Shown piece after piece: positions 41,069 to 49,949 of a stretch of 64,000 bases of DNA; position 1 is the first letter of the stretch, and each line of letters begins with the position of its first letter. The stretch covers positions 62,001 to 126,000 of the forward strand of contig NZ_JAILYJ010000013.1 in the NCBI RefSeq assembly GCF_019793465.1, given 5' to 3'. This stretch comes from Rhizobium croatiense (GTDB lineage: Bacteria > Pseudomonadota > Alphaproteobacteria > Rhizobiales > Rhizobiaceae). The position numbers and the translations under genes were made by a program. Under the pieces are notes generated by a model. The model did not search any database and was not told the origin of the DNA. It was given only the letters and a program-made list of their open reading frames with translations.

Positions 41069-41761
41069 ATGCTCGCGCTCGATGTCGAAAACCTTGATGT
41101 CACCTTCCCGGGGCTCGCCTCGCCGGCGCTGGCGATCGGCCGCCTGTCGATCGATGCCGGCAGCAGGGTTGTCATCACCGGGGCGTCCGGCTCCGGAAAG
41201 AGCACCTTCGTCAATATCGTCGCCGGGCTGGAGCGGGCTCGCCAGGGCCGCATCCGCTGGAACGGCGAGGATATTGCCGGCTTCTCGGAAAGCCGGCGCG
41301 ACCGGTTCCGCGCCGCCAATATCGGCTTGGTCATGCAGGAATTCTATCTTTTCCCAGGCCTGTCGGCACTTGAAAACGTGCTCCTGCCCGCCCGGCTTGC
41401 CGGCGCCGCCACGGCCGCCGTCATCGAGCGGGCGCATGCGCTTTTGAACACGGTCGGTCTTTCCCGTCCCGGCCAGAAGATCGAGACCATGTCGCGCGGC
41501 GAGATGCAGCGCGTGGCGATCGCCCGCGCGCTGCTGCGCAAACCCGGCGTCATCATCGCCGACGAGCCGACCGCAAGCCTCGACGCCGAAAGCGGCGAGG
41601 CCGTCGGCGATCTCATCCTCGATCTTGCCGTTGCCGAAGGCAGCACGCTGATCATCGTTTCGCACGACCAGCGCCTCGCGGGCCGCCTCGACCGACGCAT
41701 CACCTTCGGCTCCGGCCGGATCAGAGAGGATTCTGCTGCGGCGGCGGGGGAAGCAGCATGA
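41069..41761 (+). CDS. ABC transporter ATP-binding protein (LolD/MacB type)
   Basis: This 230-residue cytosolic ATPase powers the adjacent FtsX-fold permease. It shows Walker A GASGSGKST at 38-46, Q-loop VMQEFYLFPGLS, Walker B GVIIADEPTASLD and switch His in VSHDQR. The signature motif is unusual: MSRGEMQRVAIARAL, with SRGE where most have SGGQ. ATG 41069 is eight bases past the stop of the exported protein. The TGA overlaps the permease start as ATGA, so the two are translationally coupled. LolD-like sequence suggests a MacB-type mechanotransmission pump rather than a channel importer. Confidence 0.9.
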   Translation: MLALDVENLDVTFPGLASPALAIGRLSIDAGSRVVITGASGSGKSTFVNIVAGLERARQGRIRWNGEDIAGFSESRRDRFRAANIGLVMQEFYLFPGLSALENVLLPARLAGAATAAVIERAHALLNTVGLSRPGQKIETMSRGEMQRVAIARALLRKPGVIIADEPTASLDAESGEAVGDLILDLAVAEGSTLIIVSHDQRLAGRLDRRITFGSGRIREDSAAAAGEAA

Positions 41762-43068
41762 TCCGCTTCATTCTTGTCGATCTTCGCCGCCTCTGGGCCG
41801 GGTCGCTGGTCGTCGTGCTGCTGGTGGCGCTGGCGACCGCGCTCGGCGTTTGCGTCGTCCTGCAGGAGCGGGCGCTTCGGCTCGGCAGCGCGCGCGCCGC
41901 CGACAAGTTCGATCTCGTCATCGGCGCCGGCGGCAGCGAGACACAGCTCGTACTCTCCTCCGTCTTCCTGCAGCCTTCGCCCCTGCCGCTGATGCCGGGC
42001 GAGGTGTTGGCCAAGCTTGCCGCCGATCCCCGTGTCGACTGGGCCGCGCCGATCGGCTTCGGCGATTCCTTCTCCGGCTATCCGATCGTCGGGACGACGG
42101 TAACGCTAGCGGAGAAGCTGTCCGGCGGCTTTGCCGAGGGCAAGGTTTTCGCACATGAGGGAGAGGCGGTGATCGGCTCCGCAGTCAAGCTGCCGCTCGG
42201 CGGTGAAATCAAGCCGATGCATGGTTCGGCCGAAGAAGGCGGCGAGACCCATACCGAACTCGACTATCATGTTGCCGGCCGCCTGCGGCCGACGGGGACC
42301 GCCTGGGATCGGGCCATTCTGGTTCCGATCCAGGCCGTCTGGCATATCCATGGCATGGAGGGGCATGAGCATGCGGAGGAGGGCGCCGGGCACAATGATG
42401 AGGCGGCGTCCGCCACGGCTACCGCTGAACACGGTCACGAGCATAAGGAAGCCGGCGATCATCACGATGGGCATGAGCATCACGGCGAGGCCGATCCGGA
42501 TGCCGCGCTCAACGAGAACTGGACTGCGGACACTCCCGGCCTTCCTGCTATTCTCGTCAAGCCGAAGACCATCGCCGATGCCTACAAGCTGCGGCAGGAC
42601 TACCGCAGCGGCAATACGGTCGCCGTCTTTCCCGGCGAGGTGCTGACCAGTCTCTACGCCACGCTCGGTAACGCCAAGCAGATCCTCGTCGCGGTCGCCG
42701 CCGGGGCGCAAACTCTCGTCGCCGCCTCGCTGGTGCTGGTCACGGTCATCCATATCGGCCAGCGCCGCCGCCAGATCGGCGCGCTGAGAGCCTTCGGCGC
42801 CCCGCGCGGCGCGATCTTCGGCATCGTCTGGCTGGAATTCTTCTTCCTAGTGGCGGTCGGCATCGGGCTCGGATTCGCCGTCGGTTATGCTGCGGCGCTG
42901 ACTTTGTCCGGCCTATTCTCCGAGACGAGCGGTATCGCCATGCCGGTCGGCTTCGCCCGTGAAGACGCCGGGCTTGCGGCGGCACTGCTCGCCTTTGCCG
43001 CAATTCTTGCCGCTCTGCCGGCGGTGCTCGCCTATCGGCAATCCCCGGCGCAGGCGCTGAGAGCGTAA
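41758..43068 (+). CDS. FtsX-like ABC permease with histidine-rich periplasmic loop
   Basis: This 436-residue inner-membrane protein has FtsX/MacB topology. One membrane helix lies near the N-terminus (about 14-36), then a large periplasmic domain, then three C-terminal helices (ILVAVAAGAQTLVAASLVLV, AIFGIVWLEFFFLVAVGIGL, and a final helix ending LPAVLAYRQSPAQALRA). Residues 196-242 hold 13 histidines with many acidic residues (GHEHAEEGAGHND, EHGHEHKEAGDHHDGHEHH), a typical low-affinity Zn/Ni/Cu-binding loop. Together with the exported CPFC protein and LolD-like ATPase it suggests a metal-linked envelope system. Zrg-type zinc cassettes of Vibrio are a possible analogue. Confidence 0.88.
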   Translation: MIRFILVDLRRLWAGSLVVVLLVALATALGVCVVLQERALRLGSARAADKFDLVIGAGGSETQLVLSSVFLQPSPLPLMPGEVLAKLAADPRVDWAAPIGFGDSFSGYPIVGTTVTLAEKLSGGFAEGKVFAHEGEAVIGSAVKLPLGGEIKPMHGSAEEGGETHTELDYHVAGRLRPTGTAWDRAILVPIQAVWHIHGMEGHEHAEEGAGHNDEAASATATAEHGHEHKEAGDHHDGHEHHGEADPDAALNENWTADTPGLPAILVKPKTIADAYKLRQDYRSGNTVAVFPGEVLTSLYATLGNAKQILVAVAAGAQTLVAASLVLVTVIHIGQRRRQIGALRAFGAPRGAIFGIVWLEFFFLVAVGIGLGFAVGYAAALTLSGLFSETSGIAMPVGFAREDAGLAAALLAFAAILAALPAVLAYRQSPAQALRA

Positions 43069-43282
43069 CGGTTCAGATCGCAAACCGCAGTCAAACTTCC
43101 TTCCAACGGAGCGCGATGCGTGCGACAAAGCGCCCTGCTGTTAGACTAAAGTCATAATCCCAAAGCATCCCTCTTTTTGATCTGCCGTTTCTGGCACACT
43201 CCCGTCAGGCGTGTCGCGGCCAGGGGTATGCTTGAGGAGAGTAGGCCGCGCGCGTTGCTCATCACTCTGTGGAGGACAGACA

Positions 43283-45169
43283 ATGGCAAATGTCGCAAGC
43301 ATCGACGGCGCGAAGGCCGGTCCGATGACCGGCGAGGAGAAGAAGGTCATCTTCGCCTCTTCGCTCGGTACGGTTTTCGAATGGTATGATTTCTATCTTT
43401 ACGGTTCGCTCGCCACCTATATCGGCGCAACCTACTTCACCCAATATCCCGAGGCGACGCGTAACATCTTTACGCTGCTCGCCTTTGCCGCCGGCTTCCT
43501 AGTGCGTCCCTTCGGCGCGCTGGTATTCGGCCGTCTCGGCGATCTTGTCGGCCGCAAATACACCTTCCTGGTGACGATCCTGATCATGGGTATGTCGACC
43601 TTCCTCGTCGGCATTCTGCCGGGTGCCGCCAGCATCGGCATTGCAGCCCCGATCATCCTGATCGGCTTGCGCCTGCTGCAGGGCCTGGCGCTCGGCGGTG
43701 AATATGGCGGTGCGGCAACCTATGTCGCCGAACATGCGCCGAACGGGCGCCGCGGCTATTTCACTTCCTGGATCCAGACCACGGCGACGCTCGGCCTGTT
43801 CCTGTCGCTGATCGTTATCATCCTGGTTCAGTCGCTGATGGGGCCGGTTCAATTCGCCGCCTGGGGTTGGCGTATTCCGTTCCTTGTCTCGGTCGTCCTG
43901 CTCGGTATTTCCGTCTGGATTCGCCTGAAGATGAACGAGTCGCCCGCATTCCAGCGCATGAAGGCGGAAGGCAAAGGCTCCAAGGCGCCGCTGACCGAAG
44001 CTTTCGGCCAATGGCGCAACGCCAAGATCGCGATCATCGCGCTTCTCGGCGCGACGATGGGCCAGGCGGTCGTCTGGTACGGCGGCCAGTTCTATGCACT
44101 GTTCTTCCTGCAGAACGTGCTGAAGGTGGATCTGCAATCGGCCAACATCATGGTCGCCATCTCGCTTCTGCTTGGAACGCCGTTCTTCGTCATCTTCGGC
44201 GGGCTCTCCGACAGGATCGGCCGCAAGCCGATCATCATGGCCGGTCTTCTCATCGCCGCGGTGACCTATAATCCGCTTTTCAAGGCGATGACCTGGACGG
44301 CAAACCCGGCGCTTGCCGAAGCGCAGGCCTCGATCCGCGCGACGGTCACGGCCGATCCGACGGACTGCAAGTTCCAGTTCAACCCGACGGGCACGGCGAA
44401 ATTCACCAGCTCTTGTGACGTGGCGACGGCGTTCCTGACGAAGAACTCGGTGCCTTATGACGTCGTGGCCGGCCCTGCCGGACAACCGGCGACGGTGAAG
44501 GTGGGTAACGCGACGGTGCCGAGCTTCGACGCCGCTGCTGCCGGCGACAAGGCGAAGGGCATGACTGCCGCCTTCGAAAAGAGCATCAACATCGCGCTTC
44601 ACGATGCCGGCTATCCGCTGAAACGCGGCGTCGCCAAGGTGCCGGATGCCAAGCTCGATGCCTTCATCGCCGCCAATCCGGAACTGGCGCTCAATGCCGA
44701 AGCTATCCGCGCCGGCGAGAAGGAAACCATGCCGGCGGCCAAGCTGGTCGAAGGCAAGCTGCTGACGGCGGATGAGGCCAATGGCGTCACCGACATGGCG
44801 GTCTACAACATCGCCAATGGCGGCACCTTCGCCATGACCGCCGATCCCGCCCGCGTCAACTGGATCGGCACGGTCGCCATCCTGTTCGTCCTTGTCCTCT
44901 ATGTGACGATGGTCTACGGCCCGATTGCGGCACTTCTGGTCGAGCTGTTCCCGACCCGCATCCGCTATACCGGCATGTCGCTGCCCTATCACATCGGTAA
45001 TGGCTGGTTCGGCGGCTTGCTGCCGGCGACGGCCTTCGCGATGAGCGCTGCGGCGGGCGATATCTATTACGGTCTCTGGTATCCGATCGTCTTTGCGGCG
45101 ATCACCCTGGTGATCGGCCTGATCTTCCTGCCGGAAACGAAGAACAGGGATATCCACGCAATGGATTGA
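43283..45169 (+). CDS. MHS-family MFS transporter with large inserted domain
   Basis: This is a metabolite:H+ symporter-type permease. It begins GTVFEWYDFYLYGSLA, and carries the MFS loop motif GRLGDLVGRKYTF, LLQGLALGGEYGGAATYVAEHA and SDRIGRKPIIMAG. At 628 residues it is about 190 longer than usual family members. The extra sequence (residues about 336-526, bases 44288-44861) lies between helices 8 and 9, is hydrophilic, has two cysteines (362, 378) and ends just before NWIGTVAILFVLVLYV. ATG 43283 follows GGAGG (43271-43275); a longer open frame begins at 43211. The substrate is unknown; relatives take up dicarboxylates, osmolytes or acetate. Confidence 0.88.
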   Translation: MANVASIDGAKAGPMTGEEKKVIFASSLGTVFEWYDFYLYGSLATYIGATYFTQYPEATRNIFTLLAFAAGFLVRPFGALVFGRLGDLVGRKYTFLVTILIMGMSTFLVGILPGAASIGIAAPIILIGLRLLQGLALGGEYGGAATYVAEHAPNGRRGYFTSWIQTTATLGLFLSLIVIILVQSLMGPVQFAAWGWRIPFLVSVVLLGISVWIRLKMNESPAFQRMKAEGKGSKAPLTEAFGQWRNAKIAIIALLGATMGQAVVWYGGQFYALFFLQNVLKVDLQSANIMVAISLLLGTPFFVIFGGLSDRIGRKPIIMAGLLIAAVTYNPLFKAMTWTANPALAEAQASIRATVTADPTDCKFQFNPTGTAKFTSSCDVATAFLTKNSVPYDVVAGPAGQPATVKVGNATVPSFDAAAAGDKAKGMTAAFEKSINIALHDAGYPLKRGVAKVPDAKLDAFIAANPELALNAEAIRAGEKETMPAAKLVEGKLLTADEANGVTDMAVYNIANGGTFAMTADPARVNWIGTVAILFVLVLYVTMVYGPIAALLVELFPTRIRYTGMSLPYHIGNGWFGGLLPATAFAMSAAAGDIYYGLWYPIVFAAITLVIGLIFLPETKNRDIHAMD

Positions 45170-45203
45170 TGACGCGCGCGCGTCTCCAGGAGTTCGAGAA
45201 ACG

Positions 45204-45232
45204 GCCCGGCGCTCACAAGGCGCCGGGCTTTT
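45204..45232 (+). terminator. Terminator of the MHS transporter, overlapping the PAP2 stop
   Basis: GCCCGGCGC (45204-45212) pairs with GCGCCGGGC (45220-45228) around a 7-base loop, followed by TTTTCC. The stop codon of the convergent PAP2 gene (45213-45215) is in the loop. Confidence 0.85.
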
Positions 45233-45965
45233 CCATATCAGGGAAAAGGCGCTTGGCGAGCGGCCAGCCATCCGGCGCCAGTTTGAAGAGCAACCCGCAG
45301 CGGGCAAAGACGATCGCCATCAACAGCGAGAACCAGGCGCCGAAGGCAAGGCCGGCGATGACATCGCTCGGATAATGGGCTCCGACCATGACACGCGTCA
45401 TGCCGAGCCAGATGGCGCAGGCGACGAAGGCAACGCGGTATCGCGGAAAAAGAAGCGCGAAGGCCGCGAAGAAAGCGCCGACCGTGGTGGAATGGCCGGA
45501 GGGAAAGCTTTCGAAAGCGGAATGGCCCGAAAAGGGCGTGAAAGAAAACATCCCGTAATCGTGGAAGTGATCGGGGCGAGCCCTTCCGATCGCCCGCTTC
45601 AGGAGATTGGCGAGAAGCCCAGAGAAAACGACCGTGGTGAAGAGATAGGCGCCGATCCAGCTGACATAGAGTGCCTGCGCCCTGGAGCGCGCCGTCTTCA
45701 AGAGCTTGTAGCCTGCCCTGCCCTGAAAGAAGAGCAGGATGCTGGTAAGGATCAGCCAGGCAGAATCGCCGAAACCGGTCAGGAGCTCGCCAAGCTGCTT
45801 CACCGGCGCGGGAGGTTCGCTGGCGCCGATCGGCGCATCGAAGAGCAGCATGGAAAGGATAACGGCGTTGATGGTGATGAAGAGACAAGCCTGCCAGCGC
45901 AAAGGCGGCATGGCAGCGTCGCTCCGGCGCCAGCGCCTGTCCAGGGAAGTCCAAAATGCCCGCAT
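45213..45965 (-). CDS. PAP2-family membrane phosphatase
   Basis: This 250-residue protein is an integral-membrane type 2 phosphatidic acid phosphatase. The three catalytic motifs are KRAIGRARP, the FPSGHSTT loop with the active His, and GAHYPSDVIAG containing the nucleophile His. About six membrane helices can be seen. Such enzymes dephosphorylate undecaprenyl pyrophosphate, phosphatidylglycerol phosphate or lipid A; rhizobia use some for lipid A dephosphorylation. No neighbour indicates the substrate. It is convergent with the MHS transporter gene and its stop lies in that gene's terminator. Confidence 0.9.
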   Translation of the reverse strand: MRAFWTSLDRRWRRSDAAMPPLRWQACLFITINAVILSMLLFDAPIGASEPPAPVKQLGELLTGFGDSAWLILTSILLFFQGRAGYKLLKTARSRAQALYVSWIGAYLFTTVVFSGLLANLLKRAIGRARPDHFHDYGMFSFTPFSGHSAFESFPSGHSTTVGAFFAAFALLFPRYRVAFVACAIWLGMTRVMVGAHYPSDVIAGLAFGAWFSLLMAIVFARCGLLFKLAPDGWPLAKRLFPDMEKPGAL

Positions 45966-46159
45966 TTAGTCGTCCGTTCAAAATAGCCTTCGAGCGCGGC
46001 GCGTCCGACAGGCGCTCTATCACTTTGTGGCGCATAAACCGGAAATTCATCCGACGGCTGAGTATGCGCTCGTGAAATCCGGCGCAAAAATACACGAGAT
46101 TATGGCCAAGGATAGCCCGTTTTGGCTAATTCGACTGAACCGCGGATTGTTCATCGATG

Positions 46160-46192
46160 AAAAAAGCCCTCCGCATGCGCAATGCGAAGGGC
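46160..46192 (-). terminator. Rho-independent terminator of leuB
   Basis: On the minus strand GCCCTTCGCAT and ATGCGGAGGGC arms (one mismatch, 5-base loop) are followed by TTTTTT (46165-46160). A parS-like palindrome lies between this terminator and the leuB stop. Confidence 0.85.
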
Positions 46193-46198
46193 GGGAAC

Positions 46199-46214
46199 TG
46201 TTTCACGTGAAATA
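46199..46214. promoter_or_regulatory. parS-like site, distal
   Basis: TGTTTCACGTGAAATA matches the parS consensus at 15 of 16 positions, including the 12-bp palindrome TTTCACGTGAAA. It lies 38 kb from parAB, in the leuB 3' untranslated region, only two bases beyond the leuB stop codon. Confidence 0.75.
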
Positions 46215-46216
46215 TA

Positions 46217-47329
46217 TCAGGCGGAAAGCGCCTTGAACTCGGCAAGGATCGCATCGCCCATCTCGACGGTACCGACCTGCCTTGCGCCATCGGCCATGAT
46301 GTCGCCGGTGCGGATGCCCTTGTCGAGCACGTTGGCAATCGCCTTTTCCAGGTCGTCGGCTTCCTTCACCAGATTGAAGGAGTAACGCAGGCACATGGCG
46401 AAGGAGGCGATCATGGCGATCGGATTGGCGATGCCCTTGCCGGCAATATCGGGGGCCGAACCGTGCACCGGCTCGTAGAGCGCCTTGCGCTTGCCAGTCT
46501 TGCCGTCCGGCGCGCCGAGCGAGGCCGAGGGCAGCATGCCGAGCGAGCCGGTCAGCATGGCGGCGACGTCGGAGAGCATGTCGCCGAAGAGATTGTCGGT
46601 GACGATGACATCGAACTGCTTCGGCTGGCGCACCAGCTGCATCCCGCCGGCATCGGCGAGCATATGTTCGAGCTGGACGTCGGAATATTTCGCCTTATGC
46701 GTCTCGGTCACCACCTGGTTCCAGAGCACGCCCGACTTCATGACGTTGCGCTTTTCCATCGAGCAGACGCGGTTCTGCCGCGTGCGGGCCATTTCGAAGG
46801 CGACGCCGGCGATGCGCTCGATCTCGTAAGTATCGTAGACCTGCGTGTCGATGCCGCGCTTCTGGCCGTTGCCGAGGTCGATGATTTCCTTCGGCTCGCC
46901 GAAATAGACGCCGCCGGTCAGCTCGCGGATGATCAGGATATCGAGGCCTTCGACCAGCTCCGGCTTCAGCGAGGAGGCCGAGGCGAGGGCCGGATAGCAG
47001 ATGGCGGGACGCAGGTTCGCGAAGAGCTGCAGATCCTTGCGCAGGCGAAGCAGGCCGGCTTCCGGACGCACTTCATACGGCACGCTATCCCATTTCGGGC
47101 CGCCGACGGCGCCGAACAGAACGGCATCGGCGGCCAGCGCCTTCTGCATGTCGGCTTCCGAGATCGCCGCGCCATGGGCATCATAGGCAGAGCCGCCGAC
47201 AAGGCCTTCGTCGGTGACAAAACCGGCATTCATCGCCTCGTTCATATAGGCGATGATCTTGCGGACCTCGCCCATGGCCTCGGGACCGATGCCGTCACCC
47301 GGCAGCAGGAAAAGATTGCGCGCTGTCAT
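46217..47329 (-). CDS. leuB: 3-Isopropylmalate dehydrogenase LeuB
   Basis: LeuB oxidatively decarboxylates 3-isopropylmalate in leucine synthesis. The 370 residues show [15 protein letters not shown], the substrate-binding [17 protein letters not shown], the ELTGGVYFG motif, [15 protein letters not shown] with metal-binding Asp residues, and [18 protein letters not shown] of the NAD pocket. ATG 47329 follows AGGAGG and is preferred over a longer frame to 47350. leuD lies 1.2 kb away on the same strand with an opposite-strand gene between, so the two leucine genes are linked but not one operon. Confidence 0.98.
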   Translation of the reverse strand: MTARNLFLLPGDGIGPEAMGEVRKIIAYMNEAMNAGFVTDEGLVGGSAYDAHGAAISEADMQKALAADAVLFGAVGGPKWDSVPYEVRPEAGLLRLRKDLQLFANLRPAICYPALASASSLKPELVEGLDILIIRELTGGVYFGEPKEIIDLGNGQKRGIDTQVYDTYEIERIAGVAFEMARTRQNRVCSMEKRNVMKSGVLWNQVVTETHKAKYSDVQLEHMLADAGGMQLVRQPKQFDVIVTDNLFGDMLSDVAAMLTGSLGMLPSASLGAPDGKTGKRKALYEPVHGSAPDIAGKGIANPIAMIASFAMCLRYSFNLVKEADDLEKAIANVLDKGIRTGDIMADGARQVGTVEMGDAILAEFKALSA

Positions 47330-47496
47330 GAAGCCCTCCTGGAAAAACAATCTGCGGCTTCTTAGACCCCGGAAATGGGCATTTCAAGCGAGAGAAGGCC
47401 TGAATCGGTACGCTTCACCGCCGGCCGCAATGGTTGCTCCTGGACCGGCAAACGGATTAGAACGGTCGCCACCCTTTTATTTCCCGGATTTCTCCC

Positions 47497-48429
47497 ATGG
47501 CTTTTGCACCTCTCCATCTCGACACGCCGCTGGTTCGGACCGCCCCCGACTACAGCGCCAGCGGCAAGCCGCTCTGGCTGAAGCTCGATGCGCTGCAGCC
47601 CTCCGGCAGCTTCAAGCTGCGCGGCGTCGGCCGGCTTTGCCAGCACGAGGTGGAAAATGGCGCGCGCGAGATCTTCTGCGCTTCCGGCGGCAATGCCGGC
47701 ATTGCCGCGGCCTATGCCGGCCGGGCGCTCGGTGTGCCGGTCACGATCGTCGTGCCGGAGACGACGGCCGCCGATGTGCGGCAGACGATTGCCGCTACCG
47801 GCGCCAATGTCCTCGTGCACGGCGCCGTTTTCGACGAAGCCAATGCCCACGCGGTCGAACTCGCCCGAAGCCGCAAGGCAAGCTATGTGCATCCTTTCGA
47901 TCATCCACTTCTGTGGGATGGTCATGCGACGCTGATCGACGAGGTGGTGATGAGGGGTGCGGAATTCGACTGCGTCGTCACCAGCGTCGGCGGCGGCGGG
48001 CTGCTTGCCGGCATTGTCGAGGGGCTGAAGCGAAACGGGCTGCCCGACGTGCCTGTGATTGCCGTCGAAACCGAAGGGGCGGCTTCGCTGCATGAAAGCC
48101 TCAAGGCAAATGAGCGCATTACCCTGCCTGCCATCACTTCGATCGCCACATCGCTCGGCGCGCGGCAGGTGGCCCAGCATGTCTTCGAACTGCCGAAACG
48201 GCATCCGATCGAAAGTGTTCTCGTCAGCGATGCCGATGCCGTTGCCGCCTGCCTGAAGTTTGCCGATGCTCAGCGCATTCTGGTCGAGCCGGCCTGCGGT
48301 GCCGCCCTTGCTGTTGCCGACGTGCATGCCGGGCTGCTTGCGCGCTTCGACAATCCGCTGATCGAAGTCTGCGGCGGCATCGGCGTGTCGCTGGAAAAGC
48401 TGAGGCTCTGGAGAGAGCGGTTTCTCTGA
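47497..48429 (+). CDS. Serine/threonine dehydratase-like PLP enzyme
   Basis: This 310-residue fold-type II PLP enzyme should deaminate L-serine or L-threonine to a keto acid. The Schiff-base Lys40 lies in PSGSFKLRG; the substrate/carboxylate loop is SGGNAGIAAAYAG; and the phosphate-binding glycine loop is VGGGGLLAGI. The conserved Cys in VEPACGAALAV matches serine dehydratases of the SDS type. No ACT domain follows, so isoleucine feedback is not expected, unlike biosynthetic IlvA. It is divergent from leuB across about 167 bp. I cannot say which amino acid is preferred. Confidence 0.85.
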   Translation: MAFAPLHLDTPLVRTAPDYSASGKPLWLKLDALQPSGSFKLRGVGRLCQHEVENGAREIFCASGGNAGIAAAYAGRALGVPVTIVVPETTAADVRQTIAATGANVLVHGAVFDEANAHAVELARSRKASYVHPFDHPLLWDGHATLIDEVVMRGAEFDCVVTSVGGGGLLAGIVEGLKRNGLPDVPVIAVETEGAASLHESLKANERITLPAITSIATSLGARQVAQHVFELPKRHPIESVLVSDADAVAACLKFADAQRILVEPACGAALAVADVHAGLLARFDNPLIEVCGGIGVSLEKLRLWRERFL

Positions 48430-48432
48430 TCT

Positions 48433-48515
48433 CTAAGCGCGTTCTTTCGGATTCGCTCCTTGCGCTTTAGGTTCTTTGTTGCCGCAAACCGCTGCACACT
48501 TTTGCGCGAGATGCT
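48433..48515. repeat. RIME-like repeat, degenerate copy
   Basis: CTAAGCGC (48433-48440) and GCGCTTTAG (48462-48470) form the first palindrome with a one-base bulge. The second palindrome keeps the core CCGCAAACCGCTGCACAC followed by TTTTGCGCGA but has lost most of its left arm. It is clearly related to the copy at 49264-49370. Confidence 0.6.
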
Positions 48516-48524
48516 TGGACCAAA

Positions 48525-48550
48525 GAAAAAGCCGGGCGAAAGCCCGGCTT
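48525..48550 (-). terminator. Rho-independent terminator of leuD
   Basis: AAGCCGGGC (48529-48537) and GCCCGGCTT (48542-48550) form a perfect 9-bp stem with a GAAA-type tetraloop. On the minus strand it is followed by TTTTT. It lies 23 bases past the leuD stop. Confidence 0.88.
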
Positions 48551-48573
48551 GATCGATCGGCATTCGTTCGGGC

Positions 48574-49182
48574 TTAAGCGGCCCAAGGATGCGAAGCGGC
48601 GTTCTTCTTTTCGAACTCGTCGATCGCCTTGCCCTTTTCCAGCGTCAGGCCGATATCGTCGAGGCCGTTCAGCAGGCAGTGGCGCTTGAACTCGTCGAGA
48701 TCGAATTTGATCGAGCCGCCGTCGGGACCGGTGATTTCGAGGTTTTCCAGGTCGATGGTCAGGATGGCGTTGGAGCCGCGCGAGGCGTCGTCCATCAGCT
48801 TGTCGAGATTTTCCTGGCTGACCTTGATCGGCAGGATGCCGTTCTTGAAGCAGTTATTGTAGAAAATGTCGGCGAAGCTGGTGGAGATCACGCAGCGGAT
48901 GCCGAAATCGAGCAGCGCCCAGGGCGCGTGTTCGCGCGAGGAACCGCAGCCGAAATTGTCGCCGGCGACCAGGATCTTGGCATCACGATAGGCCGGCTTG
49001 TTCAGCACGAAATCGGGATTTTCCGAGCCGTCTTCGTTATAACGGGCTTCGGCGAAAAGGCCGGTGCCGAGGCCGGTGCGCTTGATCGTCTTCAGATAAT
49101 CCTTCGGAATGATCATGTCGGTGTCGATGTTGACGACCGGCAGGGGCGCCGCAACGCCCGTGAGCTTCACGAATTTATCCAT
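48574..49182 (-). CDS. leuD: 3-Isopropylmalate dehydratase small subunit LeuD
   Basis: LeuD is the swivel-domain subunit that works with LeuC to isomerise 2- to 3-isopropylmalate. The 202 residues contain [16 protein letters not shown], the [17 protein letters not shown] substrate loop and [17 protein letters not shown]. The start is ATG 49182, with GGAG upstream; the open frame reaches only a TTG at 49188. leuC is not in the window. RIME-like repeats flank the gene on both sides, at 48.4 and 49.3 kb, so the gene is bracketed by mobile-type palindromes but is otherwise intact. Confidence 0.97.
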   Translation of the reverse strand: MDKFVKLTGVAAPLPVVNIDTDMIIPKDYLKTIKRTGLGTGLFAEARYNEDGSENPDFVLNKPAYRDAKILVAGDNFGCGSSREHAPWALLDFGIRCVISTSFADIFYNNCFKNGILPIKVSQENLDKLMDDASRGSNAILTIDLENLEITGPDGGSIKFDLDEFKRHCLLNGLDDIGLTLEKGKAIDEFEKKNAASHPWAA

Positions 49183-49263
49183 GACCAATGCTCCATTTCA
49201 GCAAATGTACTTTCCTGAATGTGCATCTAGTCCAGTTTTCCGCCGAAATGAAGGAGAATCTTT

Positions 49264-49370
49264 CTAAAGCGCGTCGCGATCTTTCAGATTCGCTGCTTGC
49301 GCTTTAGGTCTTTGTTTTGACGCATGTCGTTATCGCAAAACCGCGATACACTTTTGCGCGACATGCTCTA
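49264..49370. repeat. RIME-like double palindrome
   Basis: The first palindrome has arms CTAAAGCGC (49264-49272) and GCGCTTTAG (49299-49307). The second has arms GCATGTCG (49322-49329) and CGACATGC (49359-49366), with inner CGCAAAA/TTTTGCG. The two-palindrome layout matches the copy at 26.4 kb while the arm sequences of the first palindrome differ, consistent with mosaic RIME variants. It lies between leuD and the VOC protein gene. Confidence 0.78.
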
Positions 49371-49418
49371 AATGGCGGCCGCGCGACGTTTCGCGCGGCC
49401 GCGCGCGCTCATGTCCTG

Positions 49419-49841
49419 TTATTTGGTCGGGGCATTCAGGCCCCAAAGCACGCCGAAAGGATCGCGAAGCTGGCCGTAGCGGTCGCCCCAGAACATCAGT
49501 TCGATCGGCATGACGACTTCGGCGCCGGCGGCCACCGCGCGCTCCCACCAGAAATCGATATCGTCGATGACCAGCTGGATGGCGAAGCCTTCATGGCCTT
49601 TGAAGGGATGGCCGTATTCGGGATAGGCATCCGCCAGCATGAGGGAGCTGCCATTGATATAGAGATGAATATGCATGGTGCGGCCGCTCTCATCGACCGG
49701 CACCCGATGCGCCTCTTCGGCGCCGAAGGCCTTCTTGTAGAATTCCGCGGCTTTCACCGCGCCGTCGACCGTCAGATAGGGCAGCAGGCCATTCTTGACC
49801 GGCGGCATTTTAACCGGATTGTTTTCCGTCGTCGTATCCAT
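49419..49841 (-). CDS. VOC/glyoxalase superfamily protein (PhnB-like)
   Basis: This 140-residue protein has the paired beta-alpha-beta-beta-beta units of the vicinal oxygen chelate fold. It starts LLPYLTVDGAVKAAEFYKKAF, continues MHIHLYINGSSLMLADAYPE and ends RYGQLRDPFGVLWGLNAP, the pattern of PhnB-like proteins. Members bind metals or act in antibiotic or aldehyde resistance, but most are uncharacterised. Nothing nearby points to phosphonate metabolism. The ATG at 49841 lacks a strong ribosome site. Function cannot be assigned beyond the fold. Confidence 0.82.
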   Translation of the reverse strand: MDTTTENNPVKMPPVKNGLLPYLTVDGAVKAAEFYKKAFGAEEAHRVPVDESGRTMHIHLYINGSSLMLADAYPEYGHPFKGHEGFAIQLVIDDIDFWWERAVAAGAEVVMPIELMFWGDRYGQLRDPFGVLWGLNAPTK

Positions 49842-49949
49842 GCTCGTCCTCCATCGTGTTCAACCGCCGGCTGAGCGCCTGGCTGCTTCAAAGACGTATC
49901 ATGGACGCATGATCCGACAATGTCGGTCAGTTTTTTTGAGCGACGCGGC

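Noticed and set aside
43150-43282. A sigma-54 promoter upstream of the MHS transporter (TGGCAC seen at about 43192)
   Set aside because: The required TTGC element is missing at the correct five-base spacing.
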